Assembly: GCA_027600665.1 (NCBI GenBank)
Contig: JADGJL010000170.1
Location: forward strand, 1 to 29,682
Source of the DNA: Irineochytrium annulatum
Taxonomy: Eukaryota > Chytridiomycota > Chytridiomycetes > Chytridiales > Chytridiaceae
Length of the DNA: 29,682 nucleotides
Direction: 5' to 3'
Shown one piece after another: positions 1-10,713 of the stretch (position 1 is the stretch's first letter; the number at the start of each line of letters is the position of its first letter). The translations under genes were made by a program, and so were the position numbers. The notes beneath the pieces were generated by a model. The model did not search any database. It worked only from the letters and a program-made list of their open reading frames with translations, and was not told the origin of the DNA.

Positions 1-815
1 GGTTTCTTCGGGCGGGAGGAGGTGGAGGCGGCAGCGGATGCGGAGGTCGAAGCGATAGGCGCAGTAATCCTCGGAGAGGCCGCAATGAGGGGCGACGAGG
101 TCGCGGTGGTCAAGTTGGGGGACGAGACGACGGCGCGTCCGGAGGCGATAAGGGATTGGAGATACGCCGCGGCGAACTGCGACAAAACTGCTAAATCCTC
201 TGGTGTCGAGCTGCCGGCCTGTGCGTGCGCCTGCGCCTGCAGGGCCGACGCCGTCGTCGCAACTGACGCGTTGTGGTTGCTGAAAAACTCGAATGCGGGC
301 GTCTGCGCTGGCGCGGGGCGTACCGTTGTGAGCTCCCTGACGAGCTCATCAAGCACGTCGGCGGTGGCCGCCTTATCGGCGGCCGTCGCGAAGGCATCGA
401 AAGGCGAAGCGAGTCTTGGGGCCATAAGGTTCGCGACGGGAAGAACGAGCTGGGTGGGCACCGACGCGGCAGGGGCGCCGGAGGTGGTGTCGTGGGTATT
501 AAACGCCAGAAGGTCGGCCACGAGGTCTGCGGGCCTTTGCTGCTGCAGGGAATTACGGTTGTCCAGCGCCATGCGATCGACGCCGGAGTCTACGACCGCA
601 TCGCCCATCATCAGGCGGTAGAAGTCGTCCGCCGCGATCAGCGGCGTCCCGTCGGGCTCCGGGTGGCTAAGTCGCGTGATGGCCCTTCCGTTATTATCAT
701 CGTCCAAAAACGTAATGTCGAGGTCGACGCCCTTGTCCGGCGTCGGCAGGACTCCGGAAATGGACGCGCCAGCGGTAATGGTGGTGTTATCGTTGTCATC
801 AACCTCCCCGTCCAT
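1..815 (-). CDS. Unrecognised Ser/Ala/Thr-rich protein, partial (runs off left edge)
   Basis: The minus-strand frame is open from about 1156 down to the left edge. The first in-frame ATG is at 815, giving at least 271 codons with no stop inside the window. The predicted protein is acidic at its start and then Ala/Ser/Thr/Pro-rich and probably disordered. It has short ordered-looking pieces (for example AADDFYRLMMGDAVVDSG and LAVLSQFAAAYLQSLIASG) and ends at the window edge in a basic SSRPKK stretch. That architecture would suit a transcriptional regulator with a DNA-binding domain further left, but no domain is visible here. The 113 codons upstream of ATG-815 also look coding (Pro/Tyr/Gly-rich, no stop), so a spliced 5' exon is possible. 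A TTTTCAG acceptor-like site lies near 931-937. I do not recognise the family. Confidence 0.6.
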   Translation of the reverse strand, partial: MDGEVDDNDNTTITAGASISGVLPTPDKGVDLDITFLDDDNNGRAITRLSHPEPDGTPLIAADDFYRLMMGDAVVDSGVDRMALDNRNSLQQQRPADLVADLLAFNTHDTTSGAPAASVPTQLVLPVANLMAPRLASPFDAFATAADKAATADVLDELVRELTTVRPAPAQTPAFEFFSNHNASVATTASALQAQAHAQAGSSTPEDLAVLSQFAAAYLQSLIASGRAVVSSPNLTTATSSPLIAASPRITAPIASTSASAAASTSSRPKK

Positions 816-2122
816 CACGAGGGTATCCGGAAAGGCCAGGAGTCCGAGGTCCTCGTCCTTGCCTCCAACTCGAAAGGGCGAGGATGCGCCTTCACAGCCC
901 GCGCCGCCGGCGCCCTGGGTGAGTCCTGACTGAAAATGGTGGAAATCGAGGTCCGGCGAAGGATAGTAGGTTGGGGGTCGAGACCTGCCGGCTGCGGCGT
1001 AGATTGAACAAATACTGCTGCCACGGGTTCCGGAGGTTGTCAAGCGGACCGAGTCGTGTTGAGTAGAAATTTTGGCGGCGTGGGAGGTTGATGAGATAAT
1101 GGCGTTGATGGGCAGGCGGATGAGCTCCGAGCAGTCAGATGCCGTCGGAAACGCTCAAGAAAGACTTTAAAGCGGAGTTTGGGGCCAGCCAATCCTGTGG
1201 AGAACAGGTGCACGGGAGCGGCGCGAGGTCGAGGACGTCGAGTCGCGAGCGAGCGAGGTGCAAGGTTGAGGGGATGGGGGTTCGCTTACTTTGGCTCGCT
1301 ATTTAACCCCTTCGACTTCGCCGCAGGTGGAATAAGACGACCGAGGAATCACCATCAAGTTGTTAGTGAAATTGACTGGCGGTGGCTTGGTTCCACCTCG
1401 TTTGTGCCCAGAAAATCGGATACTCTCGCTCGCTCGTCCGTTCTGCCACGCCCTTGCCACGTACGTCGGAGTGCATTCGGGGTCCAAGGTGGACAGCCTA
1501 ATTGCAGTGTACCAGTTGTAAGGGTGGAAGTTGGAAAGACACTCCAGGTATGTCTGCTTGGTATATATATTCATAGCTTCTGCCAACTTCGTACTATCTC
1601 GCGGACGTGTATTTGGTCGGTTTACAGGATTACAAACCTTTTTTAGAAAAAATGAAAAGAAGCACTAGAAATGGGAAGGCGGAAGCCCTCAAGAATACGT
1701 TAACTGGAGATGATTAAGGCGAAACAGGCAGAAGATGTTCAAAGGTTATGCGTCCAGGCAGAGCGATATAAAATGGAGAATACATAAGAACAATGAGGAA
1801 AAGAATGACAAGAAGATCGAGCAAAAGTAGTAAGCTGAGACAGAGGCAGGTTCTTCTCGGAGAAAAAATAAAAATAGACAATATGTAAACGAAGGAGGAT
1901 GGCACGCTACGAACCTCGCCCTGTTCTCAAAGGAACACCATAAAGCACAAGAGATGACTAATCGCTCAACTAAGCACACCCAACAGCAAAAACAGAAAAT
2001 TGTGTGCCACTTAGGCCCGGCGCATAACGCATTCGATAATACAAAAGGTGCAGTGTGAAACAATGTAAGAGATAATGGAAAATGGGAGGGTAATGAATGC
2101 AGGCAAGTAAAGTCCTATGCGG
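816..2122. other. Gene-poor interval between two minus-strand genes
   Basis: This interval lies between the 3' end of the kinase gene and the start of the partial gene. The part near 816-1156 may be 5' exon or leader of the partial gene. The rest has short, compositionally biased open frames only. The longest on the minus strand (1746-2063) is a Phe/Cys/Leu-rich translation of an A-rich plus strand and lacks any domain. I see no tRNA, rRNA or repeat array. It presumably holds the kinase 3' UTR and the promoter of the partial gene. Confidence 0.5.
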
Positions 2123-5100
2123 CTACACCAGCGTCGGAGGTGCAGACGGCGGCCTTGGGATCCTATCTCGACTATTGCCCGCGACCCTCCAGTTGCCCAC
2201 CGAAGATTTCTTGCTGAGACCCATCACCCGCCCGCTGTTCCCGAGAAACCCTCGGGATGGAGACGCCGGCGGGGAGTGCGAAAGGGTCGAGTTCGGGCCG
2301 CCGCCCGCCGAATCCGCGGAGCCGGCGGGGGACGGCGTGTCCCGGGACCACGAGGTTCGTGGTGCAAAGAAGTGAGAGCGTGCCGTAGCCGAGTGTACCG
2401 ACGAGGCCGAGGAGACCACACTACCCGTCGCATCCTGGGTCGTCTCGTCCGCGTTCACGTATGAGCCACCTGGAAAACACAACCATGTTAGCTGTTCGAC
2501 TCTTTCAACCCAAAAGAAAACCAATAATGGTACCTTTCCCTTTCCGAGAAGATATGTCAGACTCCCTTCGCCTCAAACCGCCAATCGAGCCCCTCAACAC
2601 CTTCCACCCACCGCTCGATGTCCCCTCGTCGATCGAAGATGCAATGGACGGCGACCTTCCCGACGGTGACGTCGCCGACCCTGCCTGGCGCGACGATTCC
2701 ATCGACTGCCTGACCACCAGGTTCTTAACGCTCTGCACCATCCCTTGAAGACTCATGCTTGAAATCCGCTTCAACCCCCGCCTCGCCCCCCTCGCCTTAC
2801 TCCACGAGCCGGCAGCGGCCGCTACCGACTCCTCCTCAGCTGCCCCAGCGAAGTTATCGCCCGCAGCCTCGCCATCCATTAAGGGAGCCGAAGCCTGCAC
2901 CGAGCTGGACTCCGAACTTCTCACATATCCTTCCGGATGCTCTACGTCGCCAGCGCCATCCTCGGGAGGCTCAGGCGACATGGCCGACGGCGGCCTCCCA
3001 TCCGAACTCCCCCAACTCCGGCCCCATTTTCCACTCCTTTTCCTAGCCGGAGGCGCCGCGCCGAGAACCCGAATGTTCTCCCGGCTCGCCTTCTTCCCCA
3101 TCTTAAGCCGCGCAAAAACACCGAAGCCACGCGCGCCTCGCTCCCGCACCACGGGCGTCTCCCTACTAATAATCGGCGCGAACCACAGCCTCGGGCTCGG
3201 GCTCCGCGCTGTCTTCCCATTGGCGTCACCCTCCACTTGAATAGTGGAAGACGTCGCCGCTGGTGTCGACGGCACCGGTTGGTCCGTTAAAGGCGTCGGC
3301 GTAGCCGACTCACGCTCCTCAACCTCCTCCTTGCCCTCCTCATGATCGTCCTGCTTCAAGACCATCTCCGCCGTCCTCCTAAGCTCGTCCTCCCTCCGTA
3401 TCCGCTCCAGCGCCTCCAGCACGCCCTTCTCGACCTCGCCATCCCGCTCGACCCTGAGTGGTCCCTTCCCCTTTACGTCCTCGTCGTCCGGCGACACCCT
3501 CGACGACTTCTGCGCCACCGTTGCTGCCCTCAAAGTTTCGGACTCCACCACGGCCCGCTTCAACGACGGCTCCTTCGCGCCAGTTGTCGCCGCCGGTGGG
3601 TTCGGCACCAGAGGGGACGTCGAAAGCGCGGAGGCCGTCGTCGTCGTCGTCGTGGCCGCGCCCATCTCACTCGAGTCGTATCCCGAGTCCCGCGTGCGTA
3701 TTCCGCCCGTGGCTACTGAGCTCGAGGCCGTGATCGTAGTTGAGGACGCCTCGGGTGGCGCCTCCGGTGGTATTATTCTAGGCGCGATCTTCTTATCCAC
3801 TGCTAAGATCTTTACGGAGACCGTCCTCGGTGCGGCGTTCGGTGCCGTTGCAAGTGCTTTCCCTGACGGCCTCGACACTGGTGATTGCGTGACCGGAGTA
3901 GAGAAAGCGGTGACGCTGTGATAGCTCGAGTCGCCGGATGTCGATCGTGGCGTATTCGACACTGTGGAGTCGCCCGAAGTTGGCTTCGCTTTGGAGACAA
4001 ACCCAAAGTTCGCGCTAAGCCTCCGTGATAAAGATTTCCGCGCCGAATCGGTAGCCTTTGTGATCGACCTCCGGCGAGACGACTTCAAGTTCTTCCTACC
4101 AGCCTCCTCCGCATCCGACACCTTCAAACGAGCGTCTCCGCCAACGTCCGACGTTCTAATAACCTCCCGCATGCGAGCCCGCTCCTCTACCGATTCCTCC
4201 TCGCCATCCATCGTCTTTCGCCGGCTTCTGCGACTCCGCTGCCGGCTTTCTGGTCGTTCGTAGCCCTCCACCGAAGCGCGGTGTGCGGCGGTACGGGGCT
4301 GGGCGGCTGTGGGTGTGAACAGGTCAGTCATAGAGGATGCCGTAGATCCGGGGCGGGAGGAGAGAGTCATGTTGCTGGAAGACTGGATGCGAGATCGTTT
4401 TGATGCTGGCGGTGAGGGGTAACCAATGGGAATGGGTGTGCCTTGTGGAAGGACGAGGCCGTAACAACCGGGCATGCCGACGGCGCTCGAGATAATGGCG
4501 GTGAGGTTCGGGGTGGCCGGAATCACCATTGGTATGCCGCCGCCAACAAACCGCGGAAGGGAATCCACGAGGATCTTCAGGTCCGTCACGCTACACCGCC
4601 GCCGAGGGTCAAGGTCAAAACACCGGCGCAGGACGGCGTCAAAGTGGGGTGACAAATCGAACTGTTGTCGGAGAATGTTCGGATTCGTACCAGTAAAAGC
4701 AGCAAAGATCGCGTCAGTAGGGAAAGCCTCAAACCACGGGTTCTTTCCGAATAGCAGATTTAGAAGAATCACACCAAGAGCCCAAGTGTCATTTGGCGCC
4801 GGAGCGTAACCAACGAGAGGCATTCCGTCCGGCCCGAAAGTCGGAATCGGCCCGACCGTCGGCTCCGCCGGGGTGTGCCCCACTTCGAAGCACTCCGGCG
4901 CCATATAGCGGACGCTCCCGCAGCCCATCTCTGTCGACCAAGAGTCCGTTGTTGCCAGCCCAAAGTCCGCCAGTTTGATCTTGAAGTCTGATGTGGAGAT
5001 AAGGCAGTTCTCGGGCTTCAGGTCGCGATGGAAGAAGCCTTTTGAATGACAAAAAATGACGGCGTCGGCAATCTGGCCAAAAACTTCCTTTACAACATCC

Positions 5101-5800
5101 TCCGGGAACCCGCCTTGCTGCGTGATGGCCTCGTACAAATCTTGAAGAGATAACTTTAATCCTTCCCAATGACATTAACAATAAATAAATACGCACCTAG
5201 CTCGCAATACTCCATGATCATGTACAGGCATTCCTCATCTTCAACAGTTGCCAACAGTTGCACGATGTTCGGCGACTGCAATGCTTTCATGATCGCCACC
5301 TCCTGACGTTGGAGCATAAGCTGGCGAGCATCTAATCCTTTCTTAAACAGCCTCTTCACGGCGCGCTTCACGCCAGTGGTAGAGGTCGATAATGGCGACG
5401 GTGACGTCGGTGTCCCGCCGGCGGAGGCGAGGTTGGTGAAGAAATTGGCGGATGGTGAGGGTGTGATCGTGTTAACGGGAGAAGTCGAGAGCAGTCGGTC
5501 CGCGGCCACTGCGGCAAGCACCGATGTCTCCACCTCCTCAGCGGCTACGAGCGAGATGGTTGACAGCAGGGCAGGCAAGAAGGGATGACGGTTAGCAAGG
5601 GAAATGATTCGACATGCGCAAGCGCATGCCAGCAATGGGAACAGCCAGAGGGGGATGCGGAAGCCGGCAAGCGAGCAGCACTCACCATAGACATGAGCGA
5701 AGCTTCCTGAGCCGATGAGCGATGTGATCCGCACAGCGACCTTCCCAGAAGCGTCGACCAGGGTCGAGCCAACCATCAAGGCGGGGTCAACGGAGTCCAT
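2123..5800 (-). CDS. Ran1/Ksp1/Vhs1-like fungal Ser/Thr protein kinase with long C-terminal tail
   Basis: Exons are 5800-5686, 5544-5197, 5140-2534 and 2469-2123 (introns 141, 56 and 64 nt), coding for 1138 aa. The kinase domain covers roughly residues 25-350. It has a glycine loop IGSGSFAHVY (29-38), the ATP-binding Lys102 in AVKR, HRDLKPEN with catalytic Asp194, DFG at 213-215 and MAPEC at 234-238. The CGSVRYMAPEC activation segment and the EYCELDLYEAI linker are typical of the fungal Ran1/Ksp1/Vhs1 group, whose members act in nutrient, meiosis and stress signalling. Two things are odd. About 55 Ser/Thr/Pro-rich residues are inserted between the glycine loop and Lys102. About 780 residues of low-complexity Ser/Arg/Glu-rich tail follow the domain, with many SP/TP and basic-Ser sites. 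The second intron ends in AAG. The start ATG at 5800 is the first after an in-frame TAG. Substrates cannot be inferred. Confidence 0.88.
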
Positions 5801-6587
5801 CGCGGACGCGGCCGACAACTAGGCGGCAGCCGGAGGTGTCGATAAAAGACCGCGATGGTGTTGGGATGCTCTCTTTCCTGCAGTTGTTTGGTCTCCCTTA
5901 TCTTCCCGACCGCAAAGGCGACTAACTAACTGAAAATGACAATTGAAACCGTCCAGTGCTTGCAGCTCACCCAGCCCAAGTACAACAATGTTGAGCAGCG
6001 GTTTTATACTGTTGGGAGGATGAGTCTCCTTCTAACCTGAGTTTTGTTTTTGTTTTTGTTTTTGTTAACTTTTTTGCAACTCCCTTTTTGGCCTTTTCCC
6101 ATTTTTAAAAAATAAAGCGATAGCATTGGCGCCTTTGTGGAGTCCCGGCGCTCGCAAAGAAGTGTCTCTGGCTACTCGAACGCACCAGTTTGTGAGAAAA
6201 GTCATCGACGAACGCGCGTGTCGTCCCGTTGTAATCCGGACACGTGGAAGTAGAGCTAGTAATGTTTATTCGAATATAGTTAAAGTAGCCTGGCTACACC
6301 TTTAAATATATGAGAAAAGAGCAGAAACCTGAGGCAGCGACAATAACCTGGGAATATTCACAAGCTTCCGCATTGCGAAAGTCGACGTAATGACGTAGTA
6401 TACATATTGCTTGGTGCGGCATGGCGCAAATCCCACCATGCATCCAGAGTTGCATCGAAACATAACCTTAACACGAGCAGGGCGAGAGCTCACAAGAAGT
6501 AATCGATGCCGAAGCTCGGTATCATGTTCATTGATCCACGCTACGGGCTAATGTTGCGGTGGGCGCACAGAAGCACATGAAATCACA
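5801..6587. other. Intergenic region upstream of the kinase gene
   Basis: No gene is recognisable here on either strand. It contains a short GTTTTT tandem run (6041-6065), a T-rich stretch and AT-rich pieces near 6100-6120 and 6250-6310. It should carry the kinase promoter on the right flank of that gene and the 3' UTR of the HbrB gene near 6550-6587. Confidence 0.5.
6041..6065. repeat. GTTTTT short tandem repeat
   Basis: About four copies of GTTTTT in tandem, followed by further T runs. On the kinase coding strand this is an A-rich tract about 240 nt upstream of the start codon, a position where poly(dA:dT) often shapes promoters. Confidence 0.75.
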
Positions 6588-7615
6588 TCAATGAATTTTT
6601 ATTCTCCTTCTTCCAGCTTCTTCGTGCTCTTCTCCTTCATGTCCAGGTTTAAATGACGAAAGAAGCACAAGAAGAATCTTTGACCTGTCATCTACCCTCT
6701 CGCGTGCGCCGGCATTTTGCAATATGCTAAGCATATGCATTAAACGCGCACAGATATCCGCCATCCGGCGGTCGTTAGCGGCAGCCTCCGAGAAAATTTT
6801 GCCTAGAAGAGCTTTCCGGTGATTAGAATGCAACCGTATGGTCGAATCAAAACCTTGTAATCTCGACGCCAAAGGGATGACAATCATATCCCGGTATGTA
6901 AGCAAGGCGAGCGTCCTCACGTCCAAATTCCCCCAACGGCCCTGCGACGCAATGCGCGCCGCCTTCGTTTTCACCGGCAAGAACACGCCTTGCAGATATG
7001 GCAATACTGTGCCAAAGAAAAATGACCACAGCTCAATCAGGCGAAGGGGCAAGCTGTCATCCCCAACCGTCGTTATCCGATTGCCCAAGCTGAACATTCC
7101 CGTCACCAGCAAGTCGTTAATCTCGTCCATCGGGTTCCCCTGCAGCTCGCTTAGCCACTGACTTGCCAAGTTAAGACGTTGAAGCCTGGTATGACGATTA
7201 TAAAGTATACCAACCTCACAAACCCGTTGATCTCCTCAATGGATCCTTTCAACCCTTCGCCGTTAAACAATGGGAGAACCTTTTGAACAACGGCCTGCCA
7301 GCTCGCGTCGGCGCTGAAGAAGAGTTTTTCACCGGAAGTCACGGAGTTGCCTCGTCGATGGGGGTCCATCATCGGGACAATCGTGCCCTCCCTTGAGCGG
7401 GGCACATCGGAGGATGACCGGAATGAAGAAAGAGACGCCGTCGGAAATAGGGACGGCGGTGCTGGGAGTGGTTCCGCGTTATTCACGAGCAGCGTCGGCG
7501 CGGAGTTGGTAATGGCGTTCCCGCCGCGATGGCTCGAAGGCGTTCGCTGGTGGTGACGGATGGGCGATTTGGTAGAGCTAGTTGTTGAATCCATTTCCCA
7601 GCGGCACAGAACCAT
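6588..7615 (-). CDS. BIT61: HbrB-domain protein, TORC2 subunit (Bit61/PRR5 family)
   Basis: Two exons, 7615-7211 and 7157-6588, are joined across a 53-nt intron (donor GTATAC, CTTAAC branch-like motif, acceptor GTCAG, phase 0) and code for 324 aa. The first about 100 residues are Ser/Thr/Pro-rich and likely disordered. The HbrB domain runs from about residue 104 to 300, with the family signature KVLPLFNGEGLKGSIEEIN near 112-130 and LWSFFFGTVLPYLQGVFLP near 178-196. Fungal HbrB and Bit61 and animal PRR5/Protor are non-catalytic subunits of TOR complex 2, which acts at the plasma membrane in polarity and actin control. The chosen ATG (7615) is the first; a second Met lies at codon 8. The gene is in tandem with RABL2, whose stop lies 87 bp upstream. 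Confidence 0.88.
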
Positions 7616-7702
7616 TAGTTTTGACGATTATAGTGGTATTACTGGGTTAGCGCGCGATCGCATTTAAAAACCGAAGTAGCATAGAGATCCTACTAATATT
7701 CA

Positions 7703-8550
7703 TTATTCGACCTTCACAGGATGCAGCTTAGGCTCTGAGGCGAAGATTCCGCCGTCGTGTTCCTCATCCTCTATAAAACGCAGCACCTCATCCACGAACG
7801 TCCCCGACTCGCCGCTCTCCTTAAATAGCACGGCCCGCCTTATCGCCTCCCTGAACGCCGCCACGACGTTTGTGCCGTCGCTCGCGCTGCACATAAAGAA
7901 CGGCAGCGCTTCATCACCCCCGCCCCGCTCCTCCCTTCTTCTATCCACAAAACCAAAGGCTTTCTTCGCGCGTGAAGGGTCCATGTCCACCTTGTTGGCA
8001 ACGGCCACGACGGGTACACTCAATCCTCGGTGAGAGACAAGCTCATCGTACCAGATGTCAAGGTTCTTGTACGTTATTTTCCGGGTCATGTCGAAGCAGA
8101 GGATGCATGAATGGGCGGAGATATAGTATGATGGGTGCATGGATTGAAAGCGTTCTTGCCCGGCGGTGTCCTAACAACCACAAACAAAGGGCGTATTCAG
8201 CTTCAAACCGACGGGTCAGCCAATTACCCAGAAATCCACGGTGATCATAGTGCCAGGCTTTGTCGGATGAGGGCAACGATGCCTGTACAGAGTTAAGGCG
8301 TAGGTAGACAGTTGATGGGGCACGTAATCGTTCTGTCATTTGAGGCACCGTTAATACAGAGCCGGAAGCAAAGCGCCAACGAAGTATACCAGCGTACCAT
8401 TAGAAACCGCTCAATCAGCTTCGACTTGCCGACAGCGGAATCACCCAGGAGGATGATCTGAAGGGTGTGAGTTACTTCATCCTGGGCAACCTGGGCAGTC
8501 TGCATGCACACCTTCACATCGGCAGGCTTTTCCAGTGGTGTGGAGGCCAT
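7703..8550 (-). CDS. RABL2: RABL2-like small GTPase (flagellar/IFT trafficking)
   Basis: Exons are 8550-8398, 8332-8228 and 8170-7703 (introns 65 and 57 nt, both phase 0), coding for 241 aa. The P-loop is GDSAVGKS at residues 36-43, followed by the RABL2-like switch I segment QLSTYALTLYRH, switch II FWDTAGQERFQSMHPSYY (85-102), NKVD at 145-148 and SASDGTN as the SAK-equivalent. The combination LLGDSAVGKSKLIERFL plus YALTLY plus QERFQSMHPSYY points to RABL2 rather than a classical Rab. The C terminus ends in HPVKVE, so it lacks the prenylation cysteines of true Rabs, as known for RABL2. In other eukaryotes RABL2 binds the IFT-B complex and triggers entry of IFT trains at the basal body. Its presence argues for an organism with a flagellated stage. 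Confidence 0.9.
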
Positions 8551-8647
8551 CTTGAACAGATTGGAGGGGAGGGCGCGTGCGCGATGTGAACTCCGAAATG
8601 AAGGAAGGCTTTCTCTGGACGTCAAAACACGAACGGCACACGTATGG

Positions 8648-10634
8648 TCAGGTTACTGTATTCTGTAGTAAAGTACGTCGTCGTACGCGATCCACTAACT
8701 TCACATACCACTTTCTACTTGAAGTGTCTATGGGCGCAAACTTTCTTGTGATAAGGTTGAAAATCGACCCGAAAAAAAGGGCCATTACTATAGAATGAGA
8801 TCGGCGACAACATTGCTGAAAAACGCACCTGTACAAGTCATAGTAATCACATTATAAGGCATGCTGAAATCCGGTGTCGGCAGCGCGATCAGGATGTTCT
8901 CAGTAAACAGCCGAGGATGCCGCGTCCGGGAGAATGTGGAGTTTTTACTCGGATTCGAGATTGTCACAATGGCTGGTCTATTACCGTCAACACCGCATGA
9001 TTGGGAGAAAACTCACCCGACGTCAAAACCGCGATTAGCGTCCGGTGGGTGCTCGGCGTACTTGATAAATGCTTTGTCAAAATCGATCTTCAATGTCGTA
9101 TGTGACAGAGAGGGTATAACTAAAGCAAGCTCTAAAACTGTCGGACGAACACGGTCTTTAGCCGGCTGATATTGCAAAGAACGGACGATATCCACGTTCA
9201 GTTCTGTAACGGCAGTGTAAGTGTAGCCAGAAGTGTAAAGCAATTGACACCCACCTGTCCCGTTAAGGGATTTGGTCGAAAAGGACATCGTATGCAAGTA
9301 TAACTTCAGGTACCAAGGTATTGCCTCGAAATACTTAATCTCATATGCTTTCGTCGCGTCGTAATTATGAATCTCTACCCCAAAGCCACCCCTTTCTTGA
9401 CCGAAACCGGAAAGGTGCCGGTGCACTGTCAAGGGCGACTTCCAGCGGTCGATCGTATGATCCGCCGAAGGGTCGTCCCAAATTAGCCCAACATTCACCG
9501 TCTTCCCCTTCACGAACTTGTACTCTGCGACAAAATCGCCACTGTCCTCATCAATCGAAAGATGATCAGGATCTACCAACAACTGGCTCGGCTTGTGGCT
9601 TGACCCTTTGACGATGACTTTGGAGGTGGTGGCGAGCGGACAAGCGCCATCCAAGTCCCGGTCAAACAAAGATTGCAACGACCAATTAATATCTCGAGCC
9701 GCGTTCATGCGGATCGTATCGAAAACAACAGATAGCGTCTGCACCAATTCAAGCCGCCTCTCCGTACAAGAATGATCCACACAAACTGGCCGCCAATGAA
9801 TTGCCATCGAATGAAAGTTTGTATCGTACAGTCTGTAAGCGTTAAGCAGCTTTGCTATGCCTGACTGAGGGACATAAGAATTGATCTTAAGAATTACGCA
9901 GCCTCCACCTTTGATTGACATGGAAGCAGTTTCAACCACGGAGTCAAGTTTTCTGTGCACGTGATCTCACGAGGCAGTGCTCCATACCGCAGCTGGAAAC
10001 CACCCCGACCTAAGCGTAGAATTTTTTAACGCCCGCGTTTCAATAATGGCAGTTCACGTACTGTCCCTGCTCATAGACCTGAGCCCCCAGAAATGCCCCT
10101 CAGGATCCAGAGACAAACTGGGCTCCGCCGTTACCGCCTTGTCGATGAAATTCAACGATGCACAGAAGGTCCCCGCCAAAGCGTGAGCCAAACCCATCCA
10201 ATTCGCGTCAACGTCCGTCACATTTATCCATGCCCACAACTGGACCCCGGATCCAGTCGCCACTGGAGAGTGGCCCCACTTTGGATGATGCCATCTCCCA
10301 TGCGTAAAACTCAGGTGGAGCTCGGGGACGCCAAAAGATCGGATAATATCGCCAATAGCTCGCGGAAATAAAGTGTAGTGATTTTCTGAGAACCCATGAA
10401 GTTCAGGACAAACCAAAGAAAACGACGAAATGCAAGAAACCAACAAAAAAAATTATCGTAAGTACCAGTAATGGATTCGAGTGCTCCAGACTCGGCCAGC
10501 CGTGTGAAGTTAAATACGGCCAACACCTTGCCGTCCTTAAATTCCTCTAAATGCAGTGTCTCATGAAGTGACTCGTCGGACGCGGCGAAGCATGCGCCTG
10601 CTAGGAGCACCAGGGCAGTAAAGATCGCGAGCAT
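8648..10634 (-). CDS. PIGT: GPI transamidase subunit PIG-T / Gpi16
   Basis: Six exons (10634-10466, 10385-10062, 10009-9909, 9864-9017, 8977-8829, 8787-8648) with introns of 80, 52, 44, 39 and 41 nt code for 576 aa, the usual PIG-T length. A hydrophobic signal peptide ([17 protein letters not shown]) opens the protein. It is followed by [52 protein letters not shown] and [20 protein letters not shown]-terminal membrane segment (about 521-544) and a basic cytosolic tail close it. PIG-T is the luminal ER subunit that stabilises the transamidase and is disulphide-linked to the catalytic PIG-K/Gpi8; the conserved Cys lies in the TCTENL region. Frame is kept across every junction. The gene is transcribed divergently from RPN2 with 79 bp between start codons. 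Confidence 0.93.
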
Positions 10635-10713
10635 TCGCCAAATTGAAATCACTCAGAAATCAGCAACGATTTCTGAACGCGCGTACCAGTACCTCCCCAA
10701 CTCCAACATCGCG
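10635..10713. promoter_or_regulatory. 79-bp divergent promoter shared by PIG-T and RPN2
   Basis: The start codons of PIG-T (minus) and RPN2 (plus) are only 79 bp apart, so both 5' UTRs and both core promoters must fit here or overlap the coding sequences. Near the centre is a perfect 9-bp inverted repeat, TCAGAAATC (10653-10661) and GATTTCTGA (10668-10676), separated by 6 bp. I see no TATA box and no copy of the yeast proteasome element GGTGGCAAA. Confidence 0.6.
10653..10676. repeat. Perfect 9-bp inverted repeat with 6-bp spacer
   Basis: The arms TCAGAAATC and GATTTCTGA are exact reverse complements around AGCAAC. The position in the divergent promoter suggests a site for a dimeric regulator. 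A short RNA hairpin in one 5' leader is the alternative. Confidence 0.7.

Noticed and set aside
22..929. Long plus-strand open frames at the left edge (199 and 218 codons)
   Set aside because: They are antisense to the minus-strand frame, which reads like a natural protein. They consist of GC-rich low-complexity translation without domains.
1746..2063. 105-codon minus-strand ORF rich in Phe, Cys and Leu, possibly a membrane protein
   Set aside because: It is the translation of an A-rich stretch, has no clear helix pattern or neighbours in phase, and lies in the kinase 3' flank.
2755..4263. Several plus-strand open frames of 90-160 codons across the kinase gene
   Set aside because: They are antisense to the disordered, GC-rich tail of the kinase; stop codons are rare there on both strands. 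The kinase frame is continuous and supported by its domain.
6160..6210. tRNA-like B-box (GTTCGAGTAGCC on the minus strand)
   Set aside because: The flanking bases do not form a T-arm stem and no A-box or acceptor stem is present.
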